Assembly (NCBI RefSeq): GCF_036850765.1
Contig: NC_089498.1
Location: 71,216,305-71,280,304, forward strand
Source: Saccopteryx bilineata
Taxonomy: Eukaryota; Chordata; Mammalia; Chiroptera; Emballonuridae
Reading direction: 5' to 3'
Length of the DNA: 64,000 bases
The notes below the pieces were generated by a model. That model was not told the DNA's origin and made no database searches. It worked only from the letters and a program-made list of their open reading frames with translations. Made by a program: the position numbers and the translations under genes. This document shows, one piece after another, positions 1-12,159 of this stretch. The number at the start of each line of letters is the position of its first letter. Positions within the stretch are counted from its first letter, which is position 1.

Positions 1-175
1 GTGGCTCTGATCGCGACAGAGCGACGCCCCGGAGGGGCAGAGTGTCGCCCCCTGGTGGGCAGAGTGTCGCCCCTGGTGGGCGTGCCAGGTGGATCCCGGT
101 CGGGCGCATGCGGGAGTCTGTCTGACTGTCTCTCCCCGTTTCTAGCTTCAGAAAAATGCAAAAAAAAAAATTATA
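1..175 (+). repeat. SINE group A, + (cut by window start)
   Basis: Second half of a young copy: GACGCCCCGGAGGGGCAGAG ... GGGCGCATGCGGGAGTCTGT and the A-rich tail. DDX50 intron. Confidence 0.85.
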
Positions 176-344
176 AAAACAAAACCACATGGCTACCTCC
201 TTCACTTCATTCTCCTCAGATATCACTGTATCAGAGAGGTCTTTCTTGATCACCCTAAAGTAGATCTTACCCCTTTGTCTACTCTCTGTTCCCTTGCTTG
301 GCTTTACTTTTCTTCACGATCCTTATTACTATCTTACATTCTTT

Positions 345-497
345 GATTTTTTTTTAAATTTATTGATTTTACTGAGAGAGAGAGAGAGAGATAGGAACAT
401 CAATCTGTTCCTGTATGTGCCATGACTAGGAATCAAACTGGCAACCTTTGTGCTTCAGGACGATGCTGTAACCAACCAAACTATCCAGCCAGGGTCC
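345..497 (-). repeat. SINE group D, -
   Basis: Old copy: GA-rich tail, CATCAATCTGTTCCTGTATG, then the decayed head CTATCCAGCCAGGGTC. Confidence 0.75.
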
Positions 498-504
498 TAT
501 CTGA

Positions 505-1173
505 CATTCTGCATGACAGACAGGAAAGGAGAGAGATGAGAAGCATCAATTCTTCATTGTGGTACCTTAATTGTTTACTGAATGCTTTCTCATTATGTGC
601 TTTGATGGTGGAGAGGGACTGTAGCAGAGTGAGTAACCCCTTCCTCAAGCCAGCGACCTTGGGCTCAAGCCAGCTACCATGGGGTCATGTCTATAATCCC
701 ATGCTCAAACCAGATTAGCCCACACTCAAGCCAGAAACCTCAGGGTTTATTTATTTATTTTATTTTATTTTATTTTATTTTATTTTACAGAGACACAGAG
801 GGATAGATAGGGACAGACAGACAGGAACAGAGAGATGAGAAGCATCAGTCAGTGGTTTTTTGTTGCGCGTTGTGACACCTTAGTTGTTCATTGATTGCCC
901 TCTCATATGTGCCTTGACCGCGGGCCTTCAGCAGACCGAGTAACCCCTTGCTTGAGCCAGCAACCTTGGGCTCAAGCTGGTGAGCCTTGCTCAAACCAGA
1001 TGAGCCTGCGCTCAAGCTGGCGATCTCGGGGTCTCGAACCTGGGTCCTTCCGCATCCCAGTTTGACGCTCTATCCACTGCGCCACCGCCTGGTCAGGCAA
1101 CCTCAGGGTTTAGAACGTGGGTCCTCTGTGTCCCAGTCTGACGCTCTATCCACTTCGCCACCGCCTGTTAGGC
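505..1173 (-). repeat. SINE group B, - with a nested group B copy
   Basis: An older copy (505-743 and 1099-1173) is split by a younger - strand copy at 746-1098. The 13-bp duplication AACCTCAGGGTTT borders the insert. Confidence 0.85.
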
Positions 1174-1431
1174 TGTATATTATTTGTTTACTGTCTACCC
1201 CATTCCATCACTGTCCCCCTTCATACACTAGAATGTAACATCCATGAGAGGAAGGACTATTTACTGCTGAATCTCCAGCACCTAGTCGAGTCTCAAAAAT
1301 ACAAAGAGGGGCCTGACCTGTGGTGGTGCAGTGGATAAAGCATCAACCTGGAAACGCTGAGGTTGCTGGTTCAAAACCCTGGGCTTGCCTGATCAAGGCA
1401 CATATGGGAGTTGATGCTTCTTGCTCCTCCC

Positions 1432-1462
<31 letters not shown>

Positions 1463-1935
1463 CCCTCTCTATAATGAATAAATTTTTAAAAAATCTTAAA
1501 AAAATAATTAAAAAAAATACAAGGAGGGCCTGACCAGGCGGTGGCGCAGTGGATAGAGCGTCGGACTGGGAAGTGGAAGGACCCAGGTTTGAGACCCTGA
1601 GGTTGCCAGCTTGAGCGCAGGCTCATCTGGTTTGAGCAAAAGCTCACCAGCTTGGACCCAAGGTCACTGACTCAAACAAGGGGTTACTCGGTCTGCTGAA
1701 GGCTCATGGTCAAGGCACATATGAGAAAGCAATCAATGAACAACTAAGGTGTCGCCACGAAAAACTGATAATTGATGCTTCTCATCTCTCCGTCCCTCTG
1801 TCTGTCTGTCCCTGTCAGGGCTCTCTGACTCTCTGTCTCTTTAAAAAAAAAAAAATCTAATTAGGTAAACAATAAAATAATCTTTAAAAAAAAAAAAACA
1901 AAGAGGGCACTGAAATATTTGTTAAATGAATGCCT
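1174..1935. repeat. L2 fragment split by group C (+) and group B (+) SINEs
   Basis: 1196-1300 (AGAATGTAACATCCATGAGA, CTCCAGCACCTAG) and 1900-1935 (GAAATATTTGTTAAATGAAT) are L2 3'-end sequence. In between lie a C copy (1312-1500) and a B copy (1528-1860), each with ACAA(A/G)GAGGG-type duplications. Confidence 0.7.
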
Positions 1936-2039
1936 CTATATATCTTCTTCATGATCTTTTTCCTGTCCAGTGAACTTTTAGAGGACAAGTAATTTTTGCT
2001 AATGTAATAGTCACTAAAAGGTTTAAAGTGGTTTATGAC

Positions 2040-2387
2040 TCCCCTCCCCTCCCCTCCCGTCCCCTCACCTCCTCTTCCTTCCCTGTGGAGACAGAGAGGC
2101 TCCTGTATGCACTCAGAGCAGGATCCACCCAGCAGCTCCTGTCTGGGGCTAACGCTCAAATCAACTGAGCTATTTTTAGTGCCTGAGGTGGATGCACTCA
2201 GACCAGCCAAGCTATCCTCAGTGCCTGGGGCTGATGCTCAAACCATTCGAGCCACTGGCTGTGAGAGGTGAAGGGGGGTAGGGAGAGAAGCAGATGGTTG
2301 CTTGTCATGTGTGCCCTGACCAGGTATCAAACTGGGACTTCCACATGCTGGGTAGACGCTCTAGCCACTGAGTCAGCCGGCCAGGGC
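2040..2387 (-). repeat. SINE group E, -
   Basis: Full-length old copy beginning with (CCCCT)n and ending at the head complement GTCAGCCGGCCAGGGCC. Confidence 0.75.
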
Positions 2388-2730
2388 CTCTTCTTGTTTT
2401 TCCATGCCTAGCTAACTTGGACTCTTTCAGAATTGACTTCCTTAATTCTTCACTACCTACCTTTTCTCTGATGCTCTAGTTTCATTATCTCTTAAAGTAT
2501 GATAATTAAAATTAAATAGTCTTTACAGCAACACATAAAGAATGTACTTTCAGTGATCTATAAACATTCATTTTCTATTATAGTTTCAAAGAACCATTAT
2601 TTTTTTAGCAGCCATGTTATGCTGTTTGCTCATAAGTTGGCATGTTTAAGTCATGAAGGGCTATAGAATTAGAACTTCATTGCTGCTGCTGCTTTCTTCC
2701 CAAACATAATGTGACTTTCTTTTCCTTAAG

Positions 2731-2865
2731 GGGTTTGTGACCATGACTCTGGAGAGCCCAGAAGAAATACAGGATGTCAGCTGTGCTTGGAAAGAACTTA
2801 ACAAAAAGCTGAGTAGTAATGCTGTGTCCCAAATTACCAGAATGTGTCTCCTAAAAGGAAATATG
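2731..2865 (+). CDS. DDX50: DDX50 third-last coding exon (GUCT domain)
   Basis: 135 nt, 45 codons, phase 0 at both ends. It is flanked by a TTTTCCTTAAG acceptor and a GTAGGC donor. It encodes GFVTM...CAWKELNKKLSS...CLLKGNM. Confidence 0.95.
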
Positions 2866-5800
2866 GTAGGCTTTTCTACACAAGTAATAGGATTTTAATC
2901 AACTACCTAAATGTTTATAAAGATTAGCAAATTTTGTTCTTTTCTTTTTTTTGAAGTGTAATGGGATGAATAATATATTCTGTTTCCAGTTGTAAATTTT
3001 TGGGGAGTTATTTAACTAATACATTACCCTAAAAAACTGTTAGTTATTCTGTTTAGTTTGATCTGATATCCTAGTTATTTACATTTCTGTCCTTATATGT
3101 TTATTATATTGTGTGTATTTATTCTCTATAAAGACTAAGTAACTTATGATTGCAACAGCTAAACAACTGTAATTTAGGGAATACACAATATTGATTTTTT
3201 GAGTGGCCAGCTATTAGTTGTTAGTGAAGATAATGAAGTGAATTAAGTAATTTAATATATATATGAATAGCAAAGTTAAAACCATCTGTTATCTTAGTGA
3301 CTGGTATCTTTAATGGTTTTGAGAAAAGATGTTATATTTATTCATCTAATTTTACTAGAATTTATTAACTTGATTGTTTATTGGAAATAATTATCTCAGA
3401 GTTTAATATTACATTCAGAAAGAGTTGTGGCAACTATGAGACATATATACAATCAGAAAAAATGTGAAGGGGACAGAAAAATATAACAAGGTCCTTAGGC
3501 TAAACTAGTTTCTGTACTTGAAGTATTATTAAGTTAACTTTCAACTTAACTGGCAATGAAACCGAAGAGGACACATCTTGCATTATATCATTCTCATTAT
3601 CTGATGAACATTGTAACTCTTCAGGAGAGAAACGTTCTGGCACTAAATTTTTAAGTGAATTAATTAGATTATTTTAAAAGGACATGGAACATTATGGTGT
3701 CTACACAAACTTCTAGAGAATGCTGTGGAGTCTTAGTAGTAGTAGATTCTTATTAGATACTGTGTTTAGTTACTTTTCAGATTTGGAAAGTAAAATAAGC
3801 AGACACTCTGTTGTGCATTATTACATATTAGCTGTTTTAATCCTATAAGCAATCATGGAACACATCTAATGTTTTTTTTAGTGAATATAAAGATTACCAG
3901 CAAGTATTAGCATGTTAGTAAAAAAATTAACTCATATGCATCTGAATAAAAATTATTTCATTTTGCCTTTAGGGTGTTTGCTTTGATGTTCCCACTACTG
4001 AGTCAGAAAGGTTACAGGTATTTAAATTTTTTTTCTGTTAAATAGTTGAGCATGTTTCTTTAAAAGATAGGGATTAAGAACGTAGTCACAATATCATTAC
4101 CATGCCTAAATCAATAAACTCCTTAATAAAAAAATCTACTCTGTATCTTAAAACATTTTTTATAACTAATTTTAAACATATTAAAAGATATAAAAACAAC
4201 CTTCATGGCCTGACCAGGCGGTGGCACAGTGGAGAGACCATCGGACTGGGATACAGAGGACCCAGGTTTGAAACCTGGAGGTCACTGGCTTGAGCGCAGG
4301 CTCATCTGGTTTGAGCAAGGCTCACCAGTTTGAGCCTAAGGTCTCTGGCTCAAGCAAGGGGTCACTCAGCCTGCTGTAGCCCCCCCGGTCAAGGCACATA
4401 TGAGAAAGCAATCAATAAATAACTAAGGTGCAGCAATGAAAAATTGATGCTTCTCGTCTCTCTCCCTTCCTGTCTGTCTGCCCCTCTCTCTGTTTCTCCA
4501 TCTCTGTCACACACAAAAAAATCCTCATGGCCTGATCTGTGGTGGCGCAGTGGATAAAGCATTGACTTGGAATGCCGAGGTCACGGGTTCAAAATCCTGG
4601 GCTTGCCTGGTCAAGGCACATATGACAAGCAATCAGTGCACAACTAAAGTGAAGCAACTATCAGTTGATACTTCTCGGTGAATCCTCCTCTGTCTGTAAA
4701 TTGATAAATAAAATCTTTTTTAAAAAGTCTCATGTACCCAATACTTAACTTCATTAGTTATCAACTCATGGCCAATTTCCACTTCTACACTCTCCTGTAT
4801 CACACTTTAAAAAAATATTTTTTTTAATTTTACTGATTTTAGAGAAAGAGGAAGGGAGAGAAAGAAACATTGATTTGTTGTTCTAGTCACCCAGTCATTG
4901 GTTGATTCTTATAAGTGCGCTGATTGGGGATGGAACCTGCAACCTTGGCATATCTGGACAATGCTCTAACCAGCTGAGCTACCAGCAGGACCAAATCTTC
5001 CTTGTATTTTATCTGTTGATGAAAGAGATTGTCCACTAGATTCATACATTGTAGAATTTGCCTATTGCATCCCTGTGCGTATTTATATACATAATTTGAA
5101 ATAAGGGGGTTGTTCTGTTTTCAAAGTCTTTCTTGTTTTGTTTTAAATTCTTTTTTTATTTATTTTTTAGAGAGAGGAGAAAGAGAGAGAAAAAGAGCAA
5201 AAGAGGGGGGAGAAGCAGGAAGCATCAACTCCCATATGTGCCTTGACCAGGCAAGCCCAGGGTTTCAAACTGGTGACCTCAGCGTTCTAGGTCGATGCTT
5301 TATCCACTGCGCCACCACAGGTCAGGCTGTTTTGTTTTTAAGAGAGACAGACAGGGCCTGACCTGTGGTGGCGCAGTGGATAAAGCGTCGACCTGGAAAT
5401 GCTGAGGTCGCCGGTTCAAAACCCTGGGCTTGCCTGGTCAAGGCACATATGGGAGTTGATGCTTCCAGCTCCTCCCCCCTGTCTCTCTCTCCTCTCTCTC
5501 TGTCTCTCTCTCTCTCCTCTCTAAAAATGAATTAAAAAAAAAAATTTAAAAAAAAAAAAAAAAGAGAGACAGACAGGAAGGGAGAGAGATGAGAAGCAGT
5601 AACTCATAGCTGTGGCACCTTAGTTGTTCATTGATTGAATTCTCATACGTGCCTTGACTGGGGGGCTCCAGCCGAGCCAGTGACCCCTTACTAAGCCAGC
5701 GAGTGACCTTAGGCTCAAGCCAGCGACCATGGTGTCATGTCTGTGATCCTACACTCAAGCCAGTGACCTCAGGGTCCTCAGCATCCCAGGCAAATGCTCC

Positions 5801-7809
5801 ATCTACTGCCTTGTCAGGCTGTTTTTTAAGTCTTTAAAAATTCAGAACATACTATGAATATGTATCTGTTAGCTATACAGTTACTTTTATTTTAATGGTA
5901 AGTTTTGTTACATTTTGACTACAAAGTTTTTTAATTAGTTTTAGAGAGAGAAGGAGGAAGAGATAGATACTGATTTGTTTTTCCACTTATTGGTTTATTC
6001 TTGTATGTGCTTTGACTAGGGATCGAACCCACAACCTCGGGATATTAGGATGACACTCTAACTGAGCTACCTGTCCAGGGCTAGTTTACTTATTTTTTTT
6101 TTCTTTTTTTTTTTGGTATTTTTCTGAAGCTGGAAACGGGGAGAGACAGTCAGACTCCCGCATGCGCCCGACCGGGATCCACCTGGCACGCCCACCAGGG
6201 GCAACGCTCTGCCCACCAGGGGGCGACGCTCTGCCCCTCCGGGGCGTCGCTCTGCCACGACCAGAGCCACTCCAGCGCCTGGGGCAGAGGCCAAGGAGCC
6301 ATCCCCAGCGCCCGGGCCATCTTTGCTCCAATGGAGCCTTGGCTGCGGGAGGGGAAAAGAGAGACAGAGAGGAAGGAGGGGGCAGGGGTGGAGAAGCAAA
6401 TGGGCGCCTCTCCTATGTGCCCTGGCCGGGAATCAAACCCGGGTTCCCCGCACACCAGGCCGACGCTCTACCGCTGAGCCAACCGGCCAGGGCCTAGTTT
6501 ACTTATTTTTAATGACTCCCTGACACTTGGCCATATGGGTGTCCAACTTTTCTTAATGTCCTATTTTCTGACATTTAGATTACTTCCAATAATACACTAT
6601 CATAAACAGGTTAGCCTTGAATGTTGTTATAGCTAACTCTTTATACATTGCTATGTTTATCTCTTTAAGATTAATTTTTAAAGATGACTGCTTGGCATGA
6701 CCTGTGGTGGCGCAGTAGATAAAGCGTTGACCAGGAACGCTGAGGTCAAAACCGTGGGCTTGCCTGGTCAAGGCACTTCTGGGAGTTGATGCTTCCTGCT
6801 TCTCCCCCCTTTCTCTCTCTCTCACTCACTTTCACTCTCTTTCCTCTTTAAAATGAATAAATAAATAAAAATTGGGGAAAAAAATAAAGATGACTGCTTG
6901 GCCAGATGGTTTGCACATTTTTAAGGCTTTGGTCATACATTGCCAACAATGGTTGTGGGTGTTTGTCTCTGCTCACTCTCACCAACAAGGTATTTTAATA
7001 TTTACTTTACTTGGCAACTCATGATCACAATGAAGAAGAGTTAATGTAGCAGGATATAATATTGATGCTCTTATGAGCTGCAGATTTGTGTATGTTGTCT
7101 ATCCCCATATCAAATTGTTTCTAATGGCTACATTTCTTTTAGTTCCCAGCTGGTGTTTACAGGTTTTTAATCTCTCAGCAGCTCTCACGCCTTGCTTCTC
7201 AATATACCAGTTAAAAGCAATGCACTAATTTCAATTAGCCTGTTTTATGCAGAGAAATCAGTGTTTTCTTTTAGAATATATAAATTGAGTATGAATTGAG
7301 AGTCTCACAATGAGCCTGAGAGTTTCTCCTGAGACTAAAACTTAGGAACTTTTGTGAATGTGCTTTTAATATGTGGTTTTTCCCCGTTTTTAATTTTATT
7401 TCATGTACTTTGAATTTAATGGCCTTTAGCTAATAAACAATAGATTTGATAAAAAGAGTGTCCTATACTCATATATTTGCTTATGGTTCCAATTTTACAT
7501 TTATATTAATCCTAAAAATTTCCCCAACAGGCAGAGTGGCTTGATTCGGACTGGATCCTCTCAGTGCCAGCCAAGTTACCTGAAATTGAAGAATATTATG
7601 ATGGAAATACATCTTCTAATTCCAGACAGAGGAGTGGCTGGTCAAATGGGCGCTCAGGCTGGTTAGGTCGGTCAGGTGGTCGATCTGGTGGCCGGTCAGG
7701 CAGACAGAATCGACAGGGCATTCGGTCAGGAAGTCGACAAGATGGTAGAAGACGAAGTGGGAACAGAAATCGATCAAGAAGTGGAGGCCACAAACGGAGT
7801 TTTGACTGA
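2731..7809 (+). CDS. DDX50: DDX50 (Gu-beta nucleolar DEAD-box RNA helicase), 3' part: last three coding exons
   Basis: Three exons (2731-2865, 3973-4017, 7531-7809) join in frame to 152 residues plus stop. They encode the end of the GUCT domain (GFVTMTLESPEEIQ..., [11 protein letters not shown]) and the basic Gly/Arg/Ser tail with repeated GRSGGRSGGRSGR, ending GGHKRSFD. This agrees with human DDX50 as I remember it. The helicase core lies before the window. DDX50 is a nucleolar ATP-dependent RNA helicase related to DDX21, and the GUCT domain and basic tail bind RNA. The intron phases and the 135- and 45-nt exon sizes equal those of DDX21 exons 13 and 14, supporting tandem duplication. Positions 1-2730 are intron. 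No frameshift or premature stop is seen. Confidence 0.96.
2866..3972. other. DDX50 intron, no recognised element
   Basis: AT-rich unique sequence between the GUCT exons. No SINE or LINE is recognised in 1.1 kb. Confidence 0.6.
3973..4017 (+). CDS. DDX50: DDX50 second-last coding exon
   Basis: 45-nt micro-exon encoding [15 protein letters not shown], phase 0. The acceptor is GCCTTTAG and the donor GTATTT. It matches DDX21 exon 14 in size and in the GVCFDVPT core. Confidence 0.94.
4206..4725 (+). repeat. SINE group B (+) followed by group C (+)
   Basis: B copy at 4207-4518, C copy at 4529-4725, with a TCCTCATGG-like target repeat between them. DDX50 last intron. Confidence 0.85.
4808..4993 (-). 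repeat. SINE group D, -
   Basis: Diverged copy ending CTGAGCTACCAGCAGGACC. Confidence 0.7.
5140..5327 (-). repeat. SINE group C, -
   Basis: Complete copy: T-rich/GA tail, CAACTCCCATATGTGCCTTG, head CCACCACAGGTCAGGC. Confidence 0.88.
5340..5819 (-). repeat. SINE group B, - with nested group C, +
   Basis: A C copy (5356-5562) lies inside the tail of a B copy (to 5819). AGAGAGACAGACAGG is duplicated at 5340 and 5563. Confidence 0.85.
5930..6080 (-). repeat. SINE group D, -
   Basis: Ends CTGAGCTACCTGTCCAGGGC. It was the target of the next insertion. Confidence 0.75.
6100..6493 (-). repeat. SINE group A, -
   Basis: Full-length young copy. CTAGTTTACTTATTTTT is repeated on both sides. Confidence 0.92.
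6494..7010. repeat. Old L1 3' fragment with a group C SINE (+) at 6697-6880
   Basis: Flanks resemble the L1M 3' end (TTACTTCCAATAATACACTA). The SINE has AAAGATGACTGCTTGG on both sides. Confidence 0.65.
7531..7809 (+). CDS. DDX50: DDX50 last coding exon (basic RG/RS tail)
   Basis: Acceptor TCCCCAACAG. Encodes AEWLDSDWILSVPAKLPEIEEYY, then a Gly/Ser/Arg-rich tail, with TGA at 7807-7809. The tail consists of imperfect GRSG repeats and is where DDX50 and DDX21 differ most. Confidence 0.96.
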   Translation, partial: AEWLDSDWILSVPAKLPEIEEYYDGNTSSNSRQRSGWSNGRSGWLGRSGGRSGGRSGRQNRQGIRSGSRQDGRRRSGNRNRSRSGGHKRSFD

Positions 7810-8025
7810 GAACTAGATAGATAATCTACCAGTGTGAGCTTACCAATTTCCACCTAATCATGTATATTATCCACCAAAAATTAGGTCATCATACTTGGGG
7901 TTTGTGTCTGGTGTTTGCAAAAAAGTTGGTTGTATTTTTTTAAAAAGTATTTCACAAGACTTGATGTAAACAGATCAACTTATCCAGTATACCTTTGAAT
8001 TAAAAAATCTTTTATTGTCTCTTTT
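7810..8025 (+). other. DDX50: DDX50 3' UTR (probable)
   Basis: AT-rich, repeat-free sequence follows the stop. ATTAAA at 7999-8004 is a plausible non-canonical poly(A) signal, giving a short UTR. The next feature is a SINE at 8164. The true cleavage site cannot be fixed from sequence, and a later site is possible. Confidence 0.5.
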
Positions 8026-8163
8026 CATTATGCATTAAGTATTTTTTCTAAAACATGGCAGTTAATTTTACTTAAGGTTACCTACATTTTACAAAGTATG
8101 GTGTATTTGTATTCAGGTTATTCCTCCATAGGATATGTAGTAAAAAATAAGAAATCCCTTCTA

Positions 8164-8471
8164 GCCTGACCAGGTGGTGGCGCAGTGGATAAGAGCGTCA
8201 GACTGAGGTGCGGAGGACCCAGGTTCGAGACCCTGAGGTTGCCAGCTTAAGTGCGGGCTCATCTGGTTTGAGCAGCTCACCAGCTTGGACCCAAGGTCTC
8301 TGGCTCAAGCAAGGGGCTACTCAGTCTGCTGAAAGCCTGCGGTCAAGGCACATATGAGAAAGCAATCAATGAACAACTAAGGTGTCGCAATGCGCAATGA
8401 AAAACTAATGATTGATGCTTCTCATCTCTCCGTTCCTCCGTTCCTGTCTTGTCTATCCCTCTCTCTATATT

Positions 8472-8551
<80 letters not shown>

Positions 8552-8880
8552 CAATATGCTGTACACTTTCTTTAAAAAAAAAAAAAAAAGCCTGATCAGG
8601 CGGTGGCGCAGTGGATAGAGCATCGGACTGGGGTCACCAGCTTGAGTGCGGGCTCATCTGGTTTGAGCAAAAGCTTACCGGCTTGAGCCCAAGGTCACTG
8701 GCTCGAAAGGGGTTACTCCATCTGCTGAAGGCCCGCAGTCAAGGCACATGAGAAAGCAATCAATGAACAACTAAGGTGTCGCAATGTGCAATGAAAGACT
8801 GATGATTGATGCTTCTCATCTCTCCGTTCCTGTCTGTCTGTCCCTGTCTATCCCTCTCTCTGACTCTGTCTCTGTAAAAA
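8164..8880 (+). repeat. Two group B SINEs, + with a (CT)n(TA)n microsatellite
   Basis: Copies at 8164-8546 and 8590-8880. The first ends in a CT run, then about 36 bp of TA (8510-8546), an expanded tail. Confidence 0.88.
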
Positions 8881-8992
8881 AAAAAACAAAACAAAACAAA
8901 AACCAAATAAACAAAAAAGAAATCCCTTCTACATTAAAGGGCTGTATAAACTGGTGACATGATTAAGTGTAGCTTTTTAAATTCTAGGTGTA

Positions 8993-9315
8993 GCCTGCCC
9001 AGGCAGTGCCGCGGTAGATAGAGCGTCAGACCTGGGATGCGGAGGACCCAGGTTCGAGACCACGAGGTCACCAGCTAGAGTGCGGGCTCATCTGGTTTGA
9101 GCAAAGCTCACCAGCTGGGACCCAAGGTCGCTGGCTTGAGCAAGGGGTTACTCAATCTGCTTAGACCCACAGTCAAGGCACATAAGAGAAAACAATAAAC
9201 AACTAAGGTATTGCAACGAAAAACTAATGATTGATGCTTCTCATCTCTCTCCGTCCTGTCTGTCTGTCCCTATTTATCCCTCTCTGACTCTGTCTGTAAA
9301 AAAAAAAAAAAAATT
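8993..9315 (+). repeat. SINE group B, +
   Basis: Complete copy. The flank TTCTAGGTGTAG is repeated at 8980 and 9314. Confidence 0.88.
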
Positions 9316-9389
9316 CTAGGTGTAGTTAACTAAAAGGGTGTGCAAGGAGTACATATTCGATAATTTATACAACAGACTGAACTCTACCA

Positions 9390-9910
9390 TGTGCCCATCA
9401 CAATATTAATCACTAGGGATATAGTAGTGAACAAGGCATGGTCCCTTTCCTCAAGGAACTTATAGTTTAAAGACAAGCCATTATGATTAAAATGAAGGTT
9501 AACACCTAATGGCTAAGATAAAAACAGGTATGAATTGAAGGCTAAGGGCCTGGTTTGAAGTGTGCCTAACCAGTCTTAGGAGTTAGGAGGACTTAGAAGT
9601 GATACACTAAAGGAGAAGTGAAGCAAAAGTATTAATCTCGCTAGGTATATATGAATACGGGAAAGAGTTTAGAAGGGAAAGGCTTTGCAGGTAGAGAGAG
9701 GAGCATATGCAGAAACCCAAAGGCAAAGAATAGCCTGGTAAGTATGAGGACCTACAATTAGTTCAGTATGGTTTGCAGAGTACAGGAGTAGGAGAGAAGG
9801 AATTAATACTTAACAGGGACCAGATTTTAAAACTATGTGCATTAAGGAATTCAAACATCCCTTGAAGATAGTGGAAACCATTAAAGGATTTAAGTTAAGA
9901 ATTAACATGA
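9390..9910. repeat. Ancient L2 remnant
   Basis: CCATGTGCCCATCAC ... GGGATATAGTAGTGAACAAG ... CCTCAAGGAACTTATAGTTT is typical of the L2 consensus. Intergenic. Confidence 0.6.
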
Positions 9911-9912
9911 TG

Positions 9913-10250
9913 AGCCTGACCAGGCAGTGGCGCAGTGGATAGAGCGTAGGACTGGGATGTGGAGGACCCAGGCTCAAAACCCTGATATCGCCGGCCTGAG
10001 CAGGGGCTCACCAATTTTAGCGTGAGGTCACTGGCTTGAGTGTGGGATCATAGACATGACCCCAAGGTCACTGTCTTTAGCCCAAAGGTCACTGGTTTGA
10101 GCAAGGGGTCACTTGCTCTGCTGTAGACTTATGAAAGCAATTAATGAACAACTAAGGAGCTGCAATGAAGAACTGATGCTTCTCATCATCTCCCTTTCTG
10201 TCTGTCCCTATATGTCCCTTCCTCTGTCTCGGTCACAAAAAGAAAAAAAA
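9913..10250 (+). repeat. SINE group B, +
   Basis: Older variant with extra GATCATAGACATGACCCCAA modules. AACATGATGA/GCATGATGA flank. Confidence 0.82.
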
Positions 10251-10440
10251 AGCATGATGAGGCTTCTCTTGCCTGTGGAGTAGCTACTTTCTGTCTCCTA
10301 GCTTCACTAATACTTTTACTTTAAACTTAAAAAAAGGAAACGATGAGATTTGTTATAGAAAGCTGACTACACTGAGGAGATTGGGTTGCAGAAAGGCCAG
10401 ATTGGAGGCCAGGAGACCTTGTATAATAGAGCAGCAATTT

Positions 10441-10852
10441 TCTTTCTTTTTTTTTTTTTTCTTCATTTTTTTCATTTTTCTGAAGCTGGAAACAGGGAGA
10501 GACAGTCAGACTCCCGCATGCGCCCGACCGGGATCCACCCGGCACGCCCACCATGGGGCGACGCTCTGCCCACCAGGGGGCGATGCTCTGCCCATCCTGG
10601 GCGTCGCCATGTTGCGACCAGAGTCACTCTAGCGCCTGAGGCAGAGGCCACAGAGCTATCCCCAGCGCCCGGGCCATCTTTGCTCCAATGGAGCCTTGGC
10701 TGCGGGAGGGGAAGAGAGAGACAGAGAGGAAAGCGCAGCGGAGGAGTGGAGAAGCAAATGGGCGCTTCTCCTGTGTGCCCTGGCCGGGAATCGAACCCGG
10801 GTCCTCCGCACGCTAGGCCGACGGTCTACTGCTGAGCCAACCGGCCAGGGCT
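10441..10852 (-). repeat. SINE group A, -
   Basis: Subtype with CATCCTGGGCGTCGCCATGT in place of the usual GCCCCTCCGGGGCGTCGC. Shares this subtype with the copy at 28915. Confidence 0.9.
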
Positions 10853-10857
10853 TCTTT

Positions 10858-11119
10858 CTTTTTTTTGAAAGAGTGAAAGACAGGAGGGGTGAGAAGCATG
10901 AGCTCAAAGTTGCCTTCACTTTAGTTGTCCATTGATTGCTTCCAAGAGGAGGAGAAGAGAGGAGCATCACTTTATAGTTGCTTTCACTTTAGTTGTACAT
11001 TGATTGCTTATGATACGTTGCCTTGACCAGGGCCAAGCCTGTGTCCTCTTGCTCAAACCAGCGACCTTTTCGCTTAAGCTGGCGAGCTGCTTTATCTACT
11101 GCACCACCACCAGTCAGGC
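10858..11119 (-). repeat. SINE group B-like, - with internal duplication
   Basis: The segment CACTTTAGTTGTCCATTGAT occurs twice (10917 and 10987), so the element has an internal tandem duplication. Confidence 0.65.
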
Positions 11120-11199
11120 AGTTGTCTTGATCTTTACGTTTTTGAATTATTAAATAATGTTTTATTATATTCATTAGACATTTGAGTAATGAATTCAAG

Positions 11200-11395
11200 T
11201 TTACTTTTAATTTTTACTGGATTTACTGGGGTGACTGGTTAATAAAATTATATAGGTTTCAGGTGTACAGTTCTAAAACACATCTGTATATTACATTGTG
11301 TGCTCACCCTCCAGTCAAGTCTCCGTCACCATTTATTCCCCCAATAATTTAGATGCGAATGTTTTGAGAGTCTCCTCTCACGTTGGTCTTTTAAA
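11200..11395 (-). repeat. L1 3'-region fragment
   Basis: ATTTACTGGGGTGACTGGTT ... AGGTTTCAGGTGTACAGTTC. Broken by the next SINE. Confidence 0.7.
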
Positions 11396-11398
11396 TTT

Positions 11399-11807
11399 CC
11401 CTTTTTTTTTTTTTCTTTTTTTTTTTGTGTGTGTGTATTTTTCTGAAGCTGGAAACGGGGAGAGACAGTCAGACAGACTCCCGCATGCGCCCGACAGGGA
11501 TCCACCCGGCATGCCCACCAGGGGCGACGCTCTGCCCACCAGGGGGCGATGCTATGCCCCTCTGGGGCGTCGCTCTGCCGCAACCAGAGCCACTCTAGCA
11601 CCTGGGGCAGAGGCCAAGGAGCCATCCCCAGCGCCCGGGCCACTTTTGCTCCAATGGAGCCTTGGCTGCGGGAGGGGAAGAGAGACAGAGAGGAAGGGAG
11701 GGGTGGAGAAGCAAATGGGCGCTTCTCCTATGTGCCCTAGCCGGGAATCGAACCCGGGTTCCCCGCACGCCAGGCCGACGCTCTACCGCTGAGCCAACCG
11801 GCCAGGT
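11399..11807 (-). repeat. SINE group A, -
   Basis: Full length, with TAAATTTCC on both sides. Confidence 0.92.
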
Positions 11808-11814
11808 CTAAATT

Positions 11815-11998
11815 TCCTATTTTTATTGATTTTATTCATTTATCCATTTTGAGAGAGAGAGGAGAAAGAAGTGGGTGGGGGAGGAGCAGGAAGCATCAAC
11901 TCCCATCTGTGCCTTAACCAGGCAAGCCTGGGGTTTCAAACTGGTGGCCTTAGTGTTCTAGGTTGACGCTTTACCCAGAGCACCACCACGGGTCAGGC
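11815..11998 (-). repeat. SINE group C, -
   Basis: Diverged copy ending CACCACGGGTCAGGCC. Confidence 0.82.
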
Positions 11999-12159
11999 CT
12001 CACATTGATTTTGTTTCAAGTACTTTGGGGTAGTGCTTAATAAGTTTTAAAAACCATATATATATAATATTAATAATAAAGTCCATTGTTAAAAATTTGA
12101 GAAAATGGAAGAATATAACCACCCATAATCACATCACCGAGCGATAATAACTGCAATTT

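Noticed and set aside
10381..10970. Arg/Gly/Pro-rich open frames of 80-165 residues, repeated across the window on both strands
   Set aside because: All coincide with group A SINEs, whose GC-rich body is open in several frames. The same peptides recur at each copy.
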